From: Flavobacterium sp.
Lineage (GTDB): Bacteria; Bacteroidota; Bacteroidia; Flavobacteriales; Flavobacteriaceae
Assembly: GCA_030153045.1 (NCBI GenBank)
Contig: JASLID010000078.1
Coordinates: 1 to 28,545, forward strand
Length of the DNA: 28,545 nt
Reading direction: 5' to 3'
The position numbers were made by a program, and so were the translations under genes. The notes beneath the pieces were generated by a model that saw nothing but the letters and a program-made list of their open reading frames with translations, had not been told where the DNA came from and did no database searches. Of the stretch, positions 7,491-18,200 are shown one piece after another. Each line of letters starts with the position of its first letter. The stretch's first letter is position 1.

Positions 7491-9136
7491 CTCACAACTT
7501 CATCATGCCATAAACTTTCAGCATGTACGATTTCGCCATTTACTTTGAAATCCTTAACTACTTGCCCGTAATCAAATTTTAGAATTCTATCGGCATATTT
7601 GAAATAAGCATCATCGTGTGTTACTGCAACAATAGTTTTACCTTCTTGTTTTAACTTTGGCAGTAAGTTTTCATAAAAATATTTTCTGAAATGAGGATCT
7701 TGATCAGCTGCCCATTCATCTAACACCAAAATAGGTCTGTTTTCCAAAAGAGCAAAAATCAATGACATTCTTTTACTTTGACCTTTAGAAAAAGGTCTTC
7801 TAGCAGAATCTTCTTTATCATCTAAAATCACTTTATCCAATTCCATTATTCGTAACAATTCCTGATAATCTTTGTTGTTCTCTAATGAATAATCGTCATA
7901 ATTATAAGAAAATATATGATTGTCTGTAAAAACTGCCGATATCAGGTTCTGAGTGGCTGTCATTTGCTTGATGTTGGTCTGCTCATTTAATATTACTTCT
8001 CCTTCTGAAGGTTGATACATACCTGTTAAGATGTTGATAAAAGTACTTTTACCACTACCATTTCCTCCAATAACAAATATTGTTTCTCCCTTTTCTATCG
8101 ATAGGTTTATTGGTCCTAAAGCGAAGGTTTTTTCCGCAGCATCATTTTCATAAGCAAAACTAATATTATTAAAAGCTAAAGAATTAAACGCTTCAGGCGT
8201 AGAATTTTGAATTTCAACAGCTGTTTCAACAGTATCAAAATCCTTTAAAAAATTATTAATTCTCGTGTTGGCGACTGACAATCTTGTATAAATATTTTGC
8301 ATATTAATCAAGTTGTTAATTGGACCTGAGATAAATAATAAGACCACAACATAAGAAATAACATCCTCTCTTTGAAGCAATCCAATTTGTGGCAATAAGA
8401 AAAGTATAACCCCTATTACTAAATACAACCCATATTGGCTTATCAGATTGATAGATAGAAAAACATAGTTTATATTAAAATCTAAAATTTTTGCATCTTC
8501 TCTGTTGGGAGACAAATGCTTTTTCATTAGATTTTCTCTTCTTAACCCACTTAATTTAAAACCTTTAAAACCTTTAATTACATCATCAACATATTTGTAA
8601 TAATGCTCATTATGTTTCCTAAGAGTGGCTACTTTTTGAGACATCGTACTGATTACCAGAAAATAGGTAACAGCTATTAAAACGATCAAAGTAATAACTG
8701 TTAATGCAGATGAAACTGATAGCGTGAATAGATATCCCATGCAAAGTAGTAGCATTAATAATGAATTAATAGTATGGGTAACTACTTCAGGAAAGGTTGA
8801 AAACACCCTTAAATCCTCGATTGCAGTATAAAATCGTTGTGCCCCTAATTTTTCGAGAGTTAGCAATGGAGTTTTCAATATTTTGTTAAATATCTTTTTT
8901 TCATTTTCATATAATATTTCAAAGGAGTATTTATTAATTTTCTTTTGAAAAATAATGTTCAACAAATACGTATAAATTACCACTGATACGAATACGATTC
9001 CCATATAATCAGTTAAGAAACCTTCTTTGCCGGAAATGACATTGTTCATAATGTATATGATTCCGAAACTAAGAATAGTATTTGGAATGGCGTAGAGCAA
9101 AAGGTAAATGGCTTGTGAAAATTTTATCTTGAGCAT
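7487..9136 (-). CDS. Cyclic-peptide/siderophore-type ABC exporter (PvdE/SyrD family), fused TMD-NBD
   Basis: A 549-residue half-transporter with six hydrophobic helices in the first 280 residues and a C-terminal ATPase domain from about 315. The ATPase shows Walker A GGNGSGKST (357-365), a signature FSKGQSKR (449-456) in place of LSGGQ, Walker B ILVLDEWAADQDP with Asp473 and Glu474, and switch His507. The DEWAADQDP block and the K/R-rich signature are typical of the family that moves NRPS products such as pyoverdine precursors and syringomycin out of the cytoplasm; these work as homodimers in the inner membrane. In the pyoverdine system the cargo is delivered to the periplasm for maturation, which fits the secreted enzymes in this operon. 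It lies 7 bp after the type II thioesterase gene. Confidence 0.92.
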   Translation of the reverse strand: MLKIKFSQAIYLLLYAIPNTILSFGIIYIMNNVISGKEGFLTDYMGIVFVSVVIYTYLLNIIFQKKINKYSFEILYENEKKIFNKILKTPLLTLEKLGAQRFYTAIEDLRVFSTFPEVVTHTINSLLMLLLCMGYLFTLSVSSALTVITLIVLIAVTYFLVISTMSQKVATLRKHNEHYYKYVDDVIKGFKGFKLSGLRRENLMKKHLSPNREDAKILDFNINYVFLSINLISQYGLYLVIGVILFLLPQIGLLQREDVISYVVVLLFISGPINNLINMQNIYTRLSVANTRINNFLKDFDTVETAVEIQNSTPEAFNSLAFNNISFAYENDAAEKTFALGPINLSIEKGETIFVIGGNGSGKSTFINILTGMYQPSEGEVILNEQTNIKQMTATQNLISAVFTDNHIFSYNYDDYSLENNKDYQELLRIMELDKVILDDKEDSARRPFSKGQSKRMSLIFALLENRPILVLDEWAADQDPHFRKYFYENLLPKLKQEGKTIVAVTHDDAYFKYADRILKFDYGQVVKDFKVNGEIVHAESLWHDEVVS

Positions 9137-9143
9137 AGTCGTT

Positions 9144-9860
9144 TTAGTAAGTTAATTGTTTGTAAAATTTGTTTGTAAAAATGCTTGCCAATTTATCTGC
9201 ATGATTATGGATGAAAAAGTGATTCCCATTTAATATTTCATGAGTAAATTTGTTTATTGTAAAATTTTTCCAGTTTTCTATTAAATTGGAATTATCTTCA
9301 TCAGATCCCATTAATGCGTGAATGGGTGTTTTCAGTTTTAGATCTTTTTCAGAAAACGAATCCTTCTCAATACATTCAAAATCAGCTTTGATTATAGGCA
9401 AAAAATAATTGAACAGTTCGTCGTTTTCAGTTACTTCAGTTGGTATTCCTCCTAGGTCTATAAGTTCCTCTTTAAATCTTGATTCATCAAGTTGATAATA
9501 AAGAAAATCTTTGATTCTCTTGACACCAGGCCCGGCATTTCCGGATACTACAAGCAATTCAGGGCTATCTTCAACAGCTTCTAATTTTGCAGCTACTGAA
9601 AGCCCCAGAGTTGCCCCCATACTGTGACCATAAATCATGTAAGGCTCACCATTTCTTAAAGATCTTATTTGATTGTAATAATCCTCGATAGCCTGATTTT
9701 TATTTTTAATTAATTCCTCTCGGTGTCTTTTTCCTCTTCCGGGTAATTCAAGAGGAATAAAATTGACATTTGTCATCTCTTTTTTGAGAAATTCAAATGA
9801 AAATTGGTTTCCTCCTGCAAAGTGAAGCAAAAACAGTTGGTATTTAGTTTGGTTATTCAT
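9144..9860 (-). CDS. Type II (proof-reading) thioesterase
   Basis: A 238-residue alpha/beta hydrolase of the GrsT/SrfA-D kind, which removes wrong or stalled acyl groups from NRPS carrier domains. Motifs are LLHFAGGN near 11-18, the ELPGRGKR block near 38-45, the nucleophile elbow YGHSMGA with Ser80, GSDED with Asp187 as the likely acid, and GNHFFIH with His214. There is no signal peptide, which fits a cytosolic helper. Length is normal for the family. It lies between the NTF2-like gene (16 bp upstream) and the exporter gene (7 bp downstream), consistent with coupled translation. Confidence 0.93.
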   Translation of the reverse strand: MNNQTKYQLFLLHFAGGNQFSFEFLKKEMTNVNFIPLELPGRGKRHREELIKNKNQAIEDYYNQIRSLRNGEPYMIYGHSMGATLGLSVAAKLEAVEDSPELLVVSGNAGPGVKRIKDFLYYQLDESRFKEELIDLGGIPTEVTENDELFNYFLPIIKADFECIEKDSFSEKDLKLKTPIHALMGSDEDNSNLIENWKNFTINKFTHEILNGNHFFIHNHADKLASIFTNKFYKQLTY

Positions 9861-9876
9861 GTGTAGTTCTAGTTGT

Positions 9877-10296
9877 TTATTTTTTTTCGGCTCTGCTGAA
9901 AATTTTATCCACTATATACCATTGCTCATTTACTTTCATTAAATTGAAGTAATCTGTAATTAACATCTTTGGTGTTTCAATTACACACTTTGCAGCTGCA
10001 GTATTCCCTGTTATATCAATATTGATAATTTTACCTCCTGTGTTTTCTGCTTTAGGGTGCAACTCAAACCTACTTAAATAAGCTTTTCTCTCAATTACTT
10101 CAACTTGATTCGCTTTTACATTTTTGAGCTTACATGTTAAGTGTATTACTTTTCCTAATTTAAGTGTATCACCTGTTTGCCATCCATCAAAATAGGTTTC
10201 AAGTGTTTTCTCAATCTGTGCTTTGTCTTGACTTTGCGCATTGATATTTGAAAATAATACGACAAGCAATGCTAATAATGTTCTTTTAGTTTTCAT
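9877..10296 (-). CDS. Secreted NTF2/lumazine-binding-like small protein
   Basis: A 139-residue protein with a clear signal peptide (1-20, ending N-I-N-A before Q). The mature part, with an early helix (EKTLETYFDGWQTGD), a middle RKAYLSRF segment and an ending YFNLMKVNEQWYIVDKIF, resembles the NTF2-like 'putative lumazine-binding' and SnoaL-like folds, which are about 110-130 residues long. Such folds serve as small binding pockets or enzymes; no catalytic residues can be assigned. Its location in the operon between an outer-membrane barrel and the thioesterase suggests it handles or modifies the peptide, or a precursor, in the periplasm, but that rests on context only. The 67-bp upstream gap is AT-rich and shows no clear promoter. 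Confidence 0.72.
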   Translation of the reverse strand: MKTKRTLLALLVVLFSNINAQSQDKAQIEKTLETYFDGWQTGDTLKLGKVIHLTCKLKNVKANQVEVIERKAYLSRFELHPKAENTGGKIINIDITGNTAAAKCVIETPKMLITDYFNLMKVNEQWYIVDKIFSRAEKK

Positions 10297-10363
10297 TTTA
10301 ATTGGTTTTTAATTTATTAGTAAAAATTGTTTTTATGATTTAATTTTATACGGTTTCTAAGTC

Positions 10364-12169
10364 TTATCGGTTATGATCCGTTGCATTTGAAGCCATCCTT
10401 TCGTTATAGTTTAATTTTTTGTTTCCAAATTTGTATGTTGCCGCTATTTTAAAAGCCCTAGGTTGCCAATAGTTTCTATAATCCTGATTTATATTATCAA
10501 TTCTTGATTCTGCATATTCATCCATAGATCTCAAAGCATCTGTCACATTGATGTTAACTGTTAAATTTTGCTTAAGCAGTAAAAAGTTCATTCCAAAATT
10601 TAAGGCATAGCGGTCTTCAAATACATATTCCCTGTCAATCGTTTTAGAGAGATACCAAAAATTTAAATCACCAGAAATGGTTTTGGATTTATTGAGATAA
10701 AACTGATTGTTTATCTTCCCGTACCATCCCCACATATCCAAATCGTTTATGACTGAAACAAGAGATTGGGTAGATTTATAAAAACCTTGCAATTGAAAAT
10801 CAGTTTCCATAAAATCTAAGTATTTGAAACTTTTATTTGCTGTAAGTTGATAGGTATTCAAATCCAGATAGTTCAATACTTTATGACCCATTATATTATC
10901 CGCATTGAAATTTGTTAATGCCCCAATGTTACCTTTTGTTTTTGTGTATGAAAAACCTATGCTATAATTAGGTTTGAATAAATACGATAAATTCAGGTTA
11001 TGTGATATTGACGGGTTTACAAATGAATTTCCGGTATAATTCTCATAAGCATTATAAATACCTGTGGCAGGATTGATGAATCTAAATATTGGTCTGTTCA
11101 GACTTTTCTTATAACTAAAAGTCAGCTTATTTTCTTCACTAAAACTGTACTTAGCGCTTATTGCCGGGAGAAAATTATTGTAGGTATTGTCTATTTTTTC
11201 CTCGTCTGTATCCGAAACTGAACCTTTTACTAAAGTATTTTCAAATTTAAGTCCGATTTTAAAATCCCATTTTTCTATTGATTTTTTGAGATCTGTGAAG
11301 ATAGACTGCCTGTTTTCAATATACTTACAGAATGGGGATAGTGATAAATCTTGCTCGTAATCAGAATTAATTTTTATGAAATTTTTTGTATCATAATCCG
11401 ATTCTACAAATACCCATTTCCCACCGATTGCAAAATCAAACCATTTTGAAGGTATATTTACCAATCCGTTTAAGGAATAGATATCAATATCTACATTATT
11501 ATCATTATAGGTATCATATGATCTGTTTGGGATGGCTGTCCCATCCGGCGCATAGTCTTGTCCTTTAACAGCTGGATTAGCCCAACCTGTTCTTTTCATC
11601 CAATCAGTTTCAATTGTTAAAAAATGATTTTCTTTATTAAAATCATGTCTTAACAAAAGATTTACCGCATTTTGATTACTATTCTGATCCGAAATTTTAC
11701 GGCCTAAATAGTTTCTTACTAATACATTTTGATTATCATATATCCTTATATGATCGTCAACATTCATTTTACCCTCATCCAGTTCATTCTTTAAAAAGAC
11801 ATTTATTTTTGTTTTTTCTGAAATTTGGTATTGAATGTCAATAAAACCCAAAAAGCTAATGGTTCTAAGATAACTTGTTCTTCTTCCGATAAATGACAAA
11901 TCCGGGTAAAATGTACTTACATCACTATCCCAGAAATGATTCGTTTTTCCGTAGTTTAAACTTGAGTTAATTTTCCATTTCTTATCATTAAATACCACAT
12001 CGATCCCGGTGTTATGGCTTGGAAAATTATTGTATTTATAATCCGAATTTATAGCTATACTGTAGCGTTTTTCGGTGACCTCTTCAGCAGTGTTTTTTTC
12101 TTTATCATCTCCTGATTGGGAAAAACTTAAAAATGGCATTAGTAATAAACTTAAAAATATATTTTTCAT
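10364..12169 (-). CDS. Outer-membrane beta-barrel of the TonB-receptor family lacking the plug
   Basis: A 601-residue protein with a signal peptide (1-17, ending S-F-S before Q), a short charged linker (18-35, rich in D/E/K) and then barrel strands to the end. The barrel resembles that of the receptor encoded at 25497-27899: WKINSSLNYGKTNHFW parallels LSINSSLSYRDGAESF there, and both share FSYKKSLNRP/FGYNRRIGRP-type and C-terminal YKFG/YRFGSSK segments (family OMP_b-brl_3). The receptor has about 230 residues of signal peptide, carboxypeptidase-regulatory-like domain and plug before that point; here they are absent, and no TonB box is seen. An intact signal peptide and start argue against a simple pseudogene. 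It may be an export channel or accessory pore for the peptide, which is inference. It lies 35 bp after the giant NRPS gene. Confidence 0.82.
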   Translation of the reverse strand: MKNIFLSLLLMPFLSFSQSGDDKEKNTAEEVTEKRYSIAINSDYKYNNFPSHNTGIDVVFNDKKWKINSSLNYGKTNHFWDSDVSTFYPDLSFIGRRTSYLRTISFLGFIDIQYQISEKTKINVFLKNELDEGKMNVDDHIRIYDNQNVLVRNYLGRKISDQNSNQNAVNLLLRHDFNKENHFLTIETDWMKRTGWANPAVKGQDYAPDGTAIPNRSYDTYNDNNVDIDIYSLNGLVNIPSKWFDFAIGGKWVFVESDYDTKNFIKINSDYEQDLSLSPFCKYIENRQSIFTDLKKSIEKWDFKIGLKFENTLVKGSVSDTDEEKIDNTYNNFLPAISAKYSFSEENKLTFSYKKSLNRPIFRFINPATGIYNAYENYTGNSFVNPSISHNLNLSYLFKPNYSIGFSYTKTKGNIGALTNFNADNIMGHKVLNYLDLNTYQLTANKSFKYLDFMETDFQLQGFYKSTQSLVSVINDLDMWGWYGKINNQFYLNKSKTISGDLNFWYLSKTIDREYVFEDRYALNFGMNFLLLKQNLTVNINVTDALRSMDEYAESRIDNINQDYRNYWQPRAFKIAATYKFGNKKLNYNERMASNATDHNR

Positions 12170-12204
12170 TGATGAATTCGTTAATTCTTTAAAACATTAA
12201 ATTA

Positions 12205-15200
12205 TTATTGGGCGATAAGTTCAGAATCATGTACTTTTTCCAATAATCCGCACAATACTCCTTTGTTATGCACTAAATTGTCTCCTTCTAACATTTTGTG
12301 ATGTTCTCCTTGTCCAGTTAAATAATTTACTTTTTCAAAGTGTGCTTCCCAATTTCTGTATTCGTCACTTTTGACTCTTAAAAGATCTAATTCTATCTGT
12401 AATTTATCCTGATAGGATACATTCCTTAAATACTCAATATAATTTTTCTGTTTCTGTTCAGCTTTAATCAATACTTCCCGCATATTTTCATCGTTTTCCA
12501 TTTCAGGATCATGCAGTTCAAGTAACAGATCTTCGGTTAAATCTTCTTTATTGAAAATAATCGTGTCAAACATTATTATCTTAGATACATTTCTATCTAA
12601 TTTATTTATCAGATAATTGGCTACTTCATATGAGATTACCCCTCCGGCAGACCAACCAAATAAAACAATGTCTCCTTCTTTTTGAATTTCATTAATCTTA
12701 TCAGCATAGTAAGCAATCAGATTATCTTTATTTTCAATGAAATTAAAAGACACAAACTTGCATGAATTGATATTTTGGAATAAGTCTGTATAGGCACTGC
12801 CGTAACCTGATATAGGTGGAAAGGCAAAAACAATATTTTGATTATCATTTTTATTACCGTATTCATAATAATCACTATCCATAATAGTATTGGTATGAAA
12901 TTTTACTAACTCACTTATACGATTGTAGTGAAATAACAAATCCAAAGGGTAACTTGTTAAGAACGATTTGTTCATTTTCGTAACTAAGTTTATTGCCGAA
13001 ATACTATTTCCGCCCAGTTCAAAGAAATTATCGGTAATACCTACTTTGTCAATTCCAAGCACTTCCTGCCATACTTCAGCAATTTTCTGTTCCTCTTCAT
13101 TTCTTGGTGCCACATATTCATTTCGGATAACATCATCGCCGGAAATACTTGGTAATGCTTTTCGGTCTGTTTTACCATTCGGTGTTAAAGGCATATTTTC
13201 TAAAACAACATAGAAAGCAGGCACCATGTATTCCGGTAATTTACTTTGAAGGTAATTTCTGATTTCGGTCTTTTCAATCTCTGAATCGGCAGTATAATAA
13301 GCGACTAATACTTTTTCACCATTTATTTCTTTTGCCTCAACAACCACATGTTTAATAGCATTCGAAAATTGCAAAAGACGTGTTTCAATCTCGCCCAATT
13401 CAATTCTGAATCCGCGAATTTTTACCTGGTGGTCATTTCTGCCCAAAAATTCAATCATACCATCGGGTAACCAACGGCCTAAATCACCTGTGTCGTACAT
13501 TTTTGTATCTGTAGCAAATGGATTGCTGATGAATTTCTCTGCAGTCAATTCCGGTTTATTCAGGTAACCTCTGGCCACCCCTGCTCCCGCTACATATATT
13601 TTACCAAATACACCGGTGGATACTACTTGTAATTTCGGATCCAAAATATACACCTGAGAATTAGAAATCGGTTTACCTACAGGAATCGTAACATAATGTT
13701 TTTGTTTGATCTTGAAATAAGTACTGTAAGTTGTATCTTCCGATGGACCGTATAAATTATACACCTCCACCTGTTCTAAAGGCAATCTTTGTATTACACT
13801 GTGTGGAATTGGTTCTCCAGCCATATTCAAAATACCTACTGATTCGAATGAAACTCCGTCATCCAAAAGTTGGCTCACAACGGAAGGAACCGTATTTATG
13901 AGTGTATTCCTGTCTTTTCCTATATGCTTTTTAAGTTCCAGTCCATTTTTTAACAACTTAATTTTCTTGCCGATTGAAAGCGTATAAAATATTTCGAAAA
14001 CCGATAAATCAAAACAATATGAGGTTACGGCATATACTGTATCAAACTTATTGCTGTCAAACTCCGTAATTGACCAATGAATGAGTTCTACTGCATTTCG
14101 GTGCTCGATCATAACTCCTTTCGGGTTACCGGTAGTACCGGATGTGTAAATGATGTAAGCTAAATCATTTGCGGTGTTTGTGCTTACAATATTTGATTTA
14201 GAATATTCCTCCTGATTACTATAAAATGATTGAAATACATTTTCATCAATTACTATTTTACAATTACTGTCTTTCTCAATATAATCGATCCTTTCCTGAG
14301 GATACGAAAGATCAATTGGCACGTAAGCTGCTCCGGATTTTAGGATTCCCAAGAGGGTGATAATCATTTTTTCACTTCGCTCTAATTTAATTCCAACTAA
14401 ATCCTCAGTTTTTATTTTATAATTCTCCCTTAAATAATGACCTAATTGATTGGCTTGTTCATTAAGCTCTTTGTATGTTAATTGAAGTTCTTCAAAAACA
14501 ACAGCAATTGCATCAGGTGTTTTTTCAGCCTGTTCTTCAAACAAATCTACCATTGTTTTATCCAGAGGATATTCGACTTGTGTATTGTTAAAATCTGTCA
14601 CGAATTTTGTTTTCTCATCAATTGACAGATACTCTAACTCATCTATGGATTTCTTAGGATTTTTAATGATTTCATCATATACATTATTCAGATGACTGAA
14701 TATAAGATCTATAAACAACGAATCATAGATGTCTGTGTTATAGGTAACTGTCAGATACAATTGATCTCCTTCTACAAATGTAAAATTCAGATCAAATTTT
14801 GATGTCTTGTTCTCAAAATCAAATGATTCTGCCTGCAATCCGGTCAAATTTGTGTTACTTCCCAAATTATTCAATTGCCCTTGATTTTGAAGTATTACCA
14901 TCACATCAAACAAGGCCGAACGGCTAAGATCTCTCTTAAGATTCAGATTCCCGACCAATTCATCAAACGGATAATTTTGATGTTGGTAAGCATTTAGAAG
15001 TGCTTCTTTTTCTTTATTTAAAATCTCTAAAAAGCCATCACCTTGTTGAAACTTTGTTCTTATAGCCAGAGTATTAAGGTAAAGTCCGATTTGGTTTTCT
15101 AAATCTGGGTGCTCCCTTCCTGCTATTGGTGTACCGACAATAATATCATCCTGACTGCTGTATCGGTGCAACAAAGTTTTTATACCGGCCATCAATACCA

Positions 15201-18200
15201 TAAAGAGAGTGGCATCATATTCTTTTGAAAAAGCCTTCAGCTTTGCTAAAAATTCTCCTGAAAATTGATGTGACCTATCATTCCCATTATAAGTTTGTAC
15301 CAAAGGTCTTTTCTTAAAACTAGGGATTTCTAATGTTGCTAATTCCCCTTTGAATTGATTTAACCAATATTCTTTTGACTTCTGATACTCTTCCTGTTGC
15401 ATTTTATCATTAATCCAAACCGAATAATCTTTGTATTGAATATTTAATTCGGGTAAATCAACTGGCTGGTTTTCTATAATAGCATTGTATATTTTCACAA
15501 TTTCGTCAACCAGTATTTGCATGGACCATCCATCGCCAATGATATGGTGCATTGAAAGGAAAAAAACATGCTCATCTTCTTTCAGTTTAATCAACGAAGC
15601 ACGTAATAACGGAGCTTGTTCTAAATTAAAAGTCAGACTGTTTTGTTCGTCTAAATATTGCAATACGGCAACACTTTGGTTACTTTGATTTGTGAAGTCT
15701 TTTTCGGCTACAGCAAAGTTAATTTCGTCAATTGGTGTGATATATTGACGCACTTGATCTTCGCTGTCATTTTTAAAACTGGTTCTTAATATTTCGTGCC
15801 TTTGGATTAATAAATTAAGCGTTTCATTGAATTTAGCTTTATTCAAAGTACCCACTAATTTTATGGCAGAAGGCATATTGTAAGCCAATGACCCATTCTC
15901 TAACTGGCTCAAAACCCACAACCTATACTGAGAGCCTGTCAATGGGTAACTTCTCATCACAGGAGTCTGAGGTATTGCTACATATTCCTCTTGATTTAAA
16001 ACTTCACCTAAAGCTTCTATCGTTGCATTAGAAAAGAAATCCTTGAAAGTAACTTTTTTATTTAATTGTTTGTTTAACCTATTTATGATTTGTGCTACCA
16101 TAAGGCTGTGTCCGCCCAATTCAAAGAAATTATCAGTAATTCCTACTTTATCAACTCCAAGAACTTCCTGCCATATTTCTGCAATTTTTTGTTCGGTTTG
16201 ATTCCTTGGTGCTACATATTCTTTTCGGATAATATCTTCGCCAGAAATACTTGGTAATGCTTTTCTATCAATTTTTCCATTAGGCGTTAAAGGCATATTT
16301 TCCAAATCAACATAGAAAGCAGGCACCATGTGTTCTGGTAATTTACTTTGAAGATAGTTTCTGATTTCCGTTTTTTCTATCTCAGAACCTACAGTATAAT
16401 AAGCAACTAATACTTTCTCTCCGTTTATTTCTTTTGCGTCAACAACTGCATGTTTTATGGCATTCGAAAATTGTAAAAGACTCGTTTCTATTTCACCTAA
16501 TTCAATTCTGAATCCACGGATTTTTACCTGATGGTCGTTTCTTCCCAAAAATTCAATATTGCCATTAGGAAACCAACGGCCCACGTCACCTGTATCATAC
16601 ATTTTAGTACCTGAAACAAATGGATTATCGACAAATTTTTCGGCCGTTAATTCCGGTTTATTCAAATAACCGCGGGTCACTCCTGCACCAGAAATGTAAA
16701 TTTTACCTATTACCCCAACAGATACCGGTTGTGAATTATTATCTAATATATATATCTGGGTGTTAGAAATTGGACGACCAATACTAAACGGCATATTTTT
16801 ATTATAAAAGAATTCTATCGAGGTAACTGTAGTCTCAGTCGGACCATATTTATTATAAAAATCACAAATAGAACTCCAAGATTCTGCCAATTTTTCAGGA
16901 CAAATGTCTCCTCCTGATAAAACCCTTTTCAAACTATATTTACTTGAAGGTTTTAATTTACTTACTACTGACGGAACTGAATGAAAATGGGTAATTTTAT
17001 TCTTGAATATGTACAATTCTAATTCATTTTCATCCAATAGTACTTTTCTTGGCAAAATATATAAACTTGCTCCATTTAAGAGTGCTAAGAATGTTTGCTC
17101 TACAGATGCGTCAAAAGAAAAGTTTGAAAGTTGGAGAATCCTTTCGCTATCATCAATTCCAAACTGTTTTGTTTGAGATTTTATTAGATTGATAACGTTT
17201 GTATGCTCCACCATTACTCCTTTTGGATTTCCTGTTGTTCCCGAAGTATAAATCACATATGCTAAATGATTCGGTTGACTTATTTTTTCAAGATTTGAAG
17301 TAGAATATTCTTGCTGTCTTTTGTCAAATTCAGCTAGTAGTAAATCATCAATTACTATTTTGCAATCACTGTCTTTTTCTATATACTCAATTCTTTCCTG
17401 TGGATAACTTGGGTCAATAGGAACATAAGCAGCCCCAGATTTTAAAACTCCCAATAAAGCCACAATCATCTTTTCGCTTCGGTCCAGTTTAATCCCAACT
17501 AAAGCATCAGGTACAATATCATAATTCTCTCTTAAATAGCGTCCTAGCTGATTGGTTTTAACATTAAGCTCCGAGTAAGTCAGTTTCGTTTCTTCAAAAA
17601 CAACAGCTATATTATTTGGTGTTTTTTCTGCCTGCTCTTCAAATAAATCTAAAACTGTTTTATCCTTTGGGTAATCTGCTTCAGTATTATTAAAATCTAC
17701 AATTAATTTTGTTTTTTCAGCTATTGACAGATAATCTAAATTTTCTATTGATTGCTTCGGATTTTCAATTATTGCATTATATACATTTTCAAGATGGCTG
17801 AATATGGAATCTATAAACAACGAATCATAAATATCCGTGTTATAAGTGATATTAAGGTATAATTGTTCGGCCTCAACAAATGTGAAATTGATATCGAATT
17901 TTGATGTATTATTTTCAAAATCAAACAATTCCGACTGCAATCCAACCAAAGTTGTGTTGTTTGATAAATTATTTAATTGTGTTTGATTTTGTAATACTAC
18001 CATTACATCAAATAGTGCTGCTCGGCTGAGATCCCTCTTTAGATTCAAATTAGCAACCAATTCATCAAAAGGATAATTCTGGTGTTGATAAGCACTTAAA
18101 AGGGTTTCTTTTTCTTTATTTAAAATTCCCAAAAAGTCATCACCTTGTTCAAACTTAGTCCTGATAGCCAATGTATTGAGATAAAGTCCGATTTGGTTTT

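Noticed and set aside
12968..13213. Plus-strand open frames of 60-114 codons opposite the NRPS and receptor genes (also near 15485, 22268, 23222, 27241)
   Set aside because: They mirror conserved motifs of the minus-strand genes; the ones near 12968 and 22268 are alike only because the modules repeat. None has a signal of its own.
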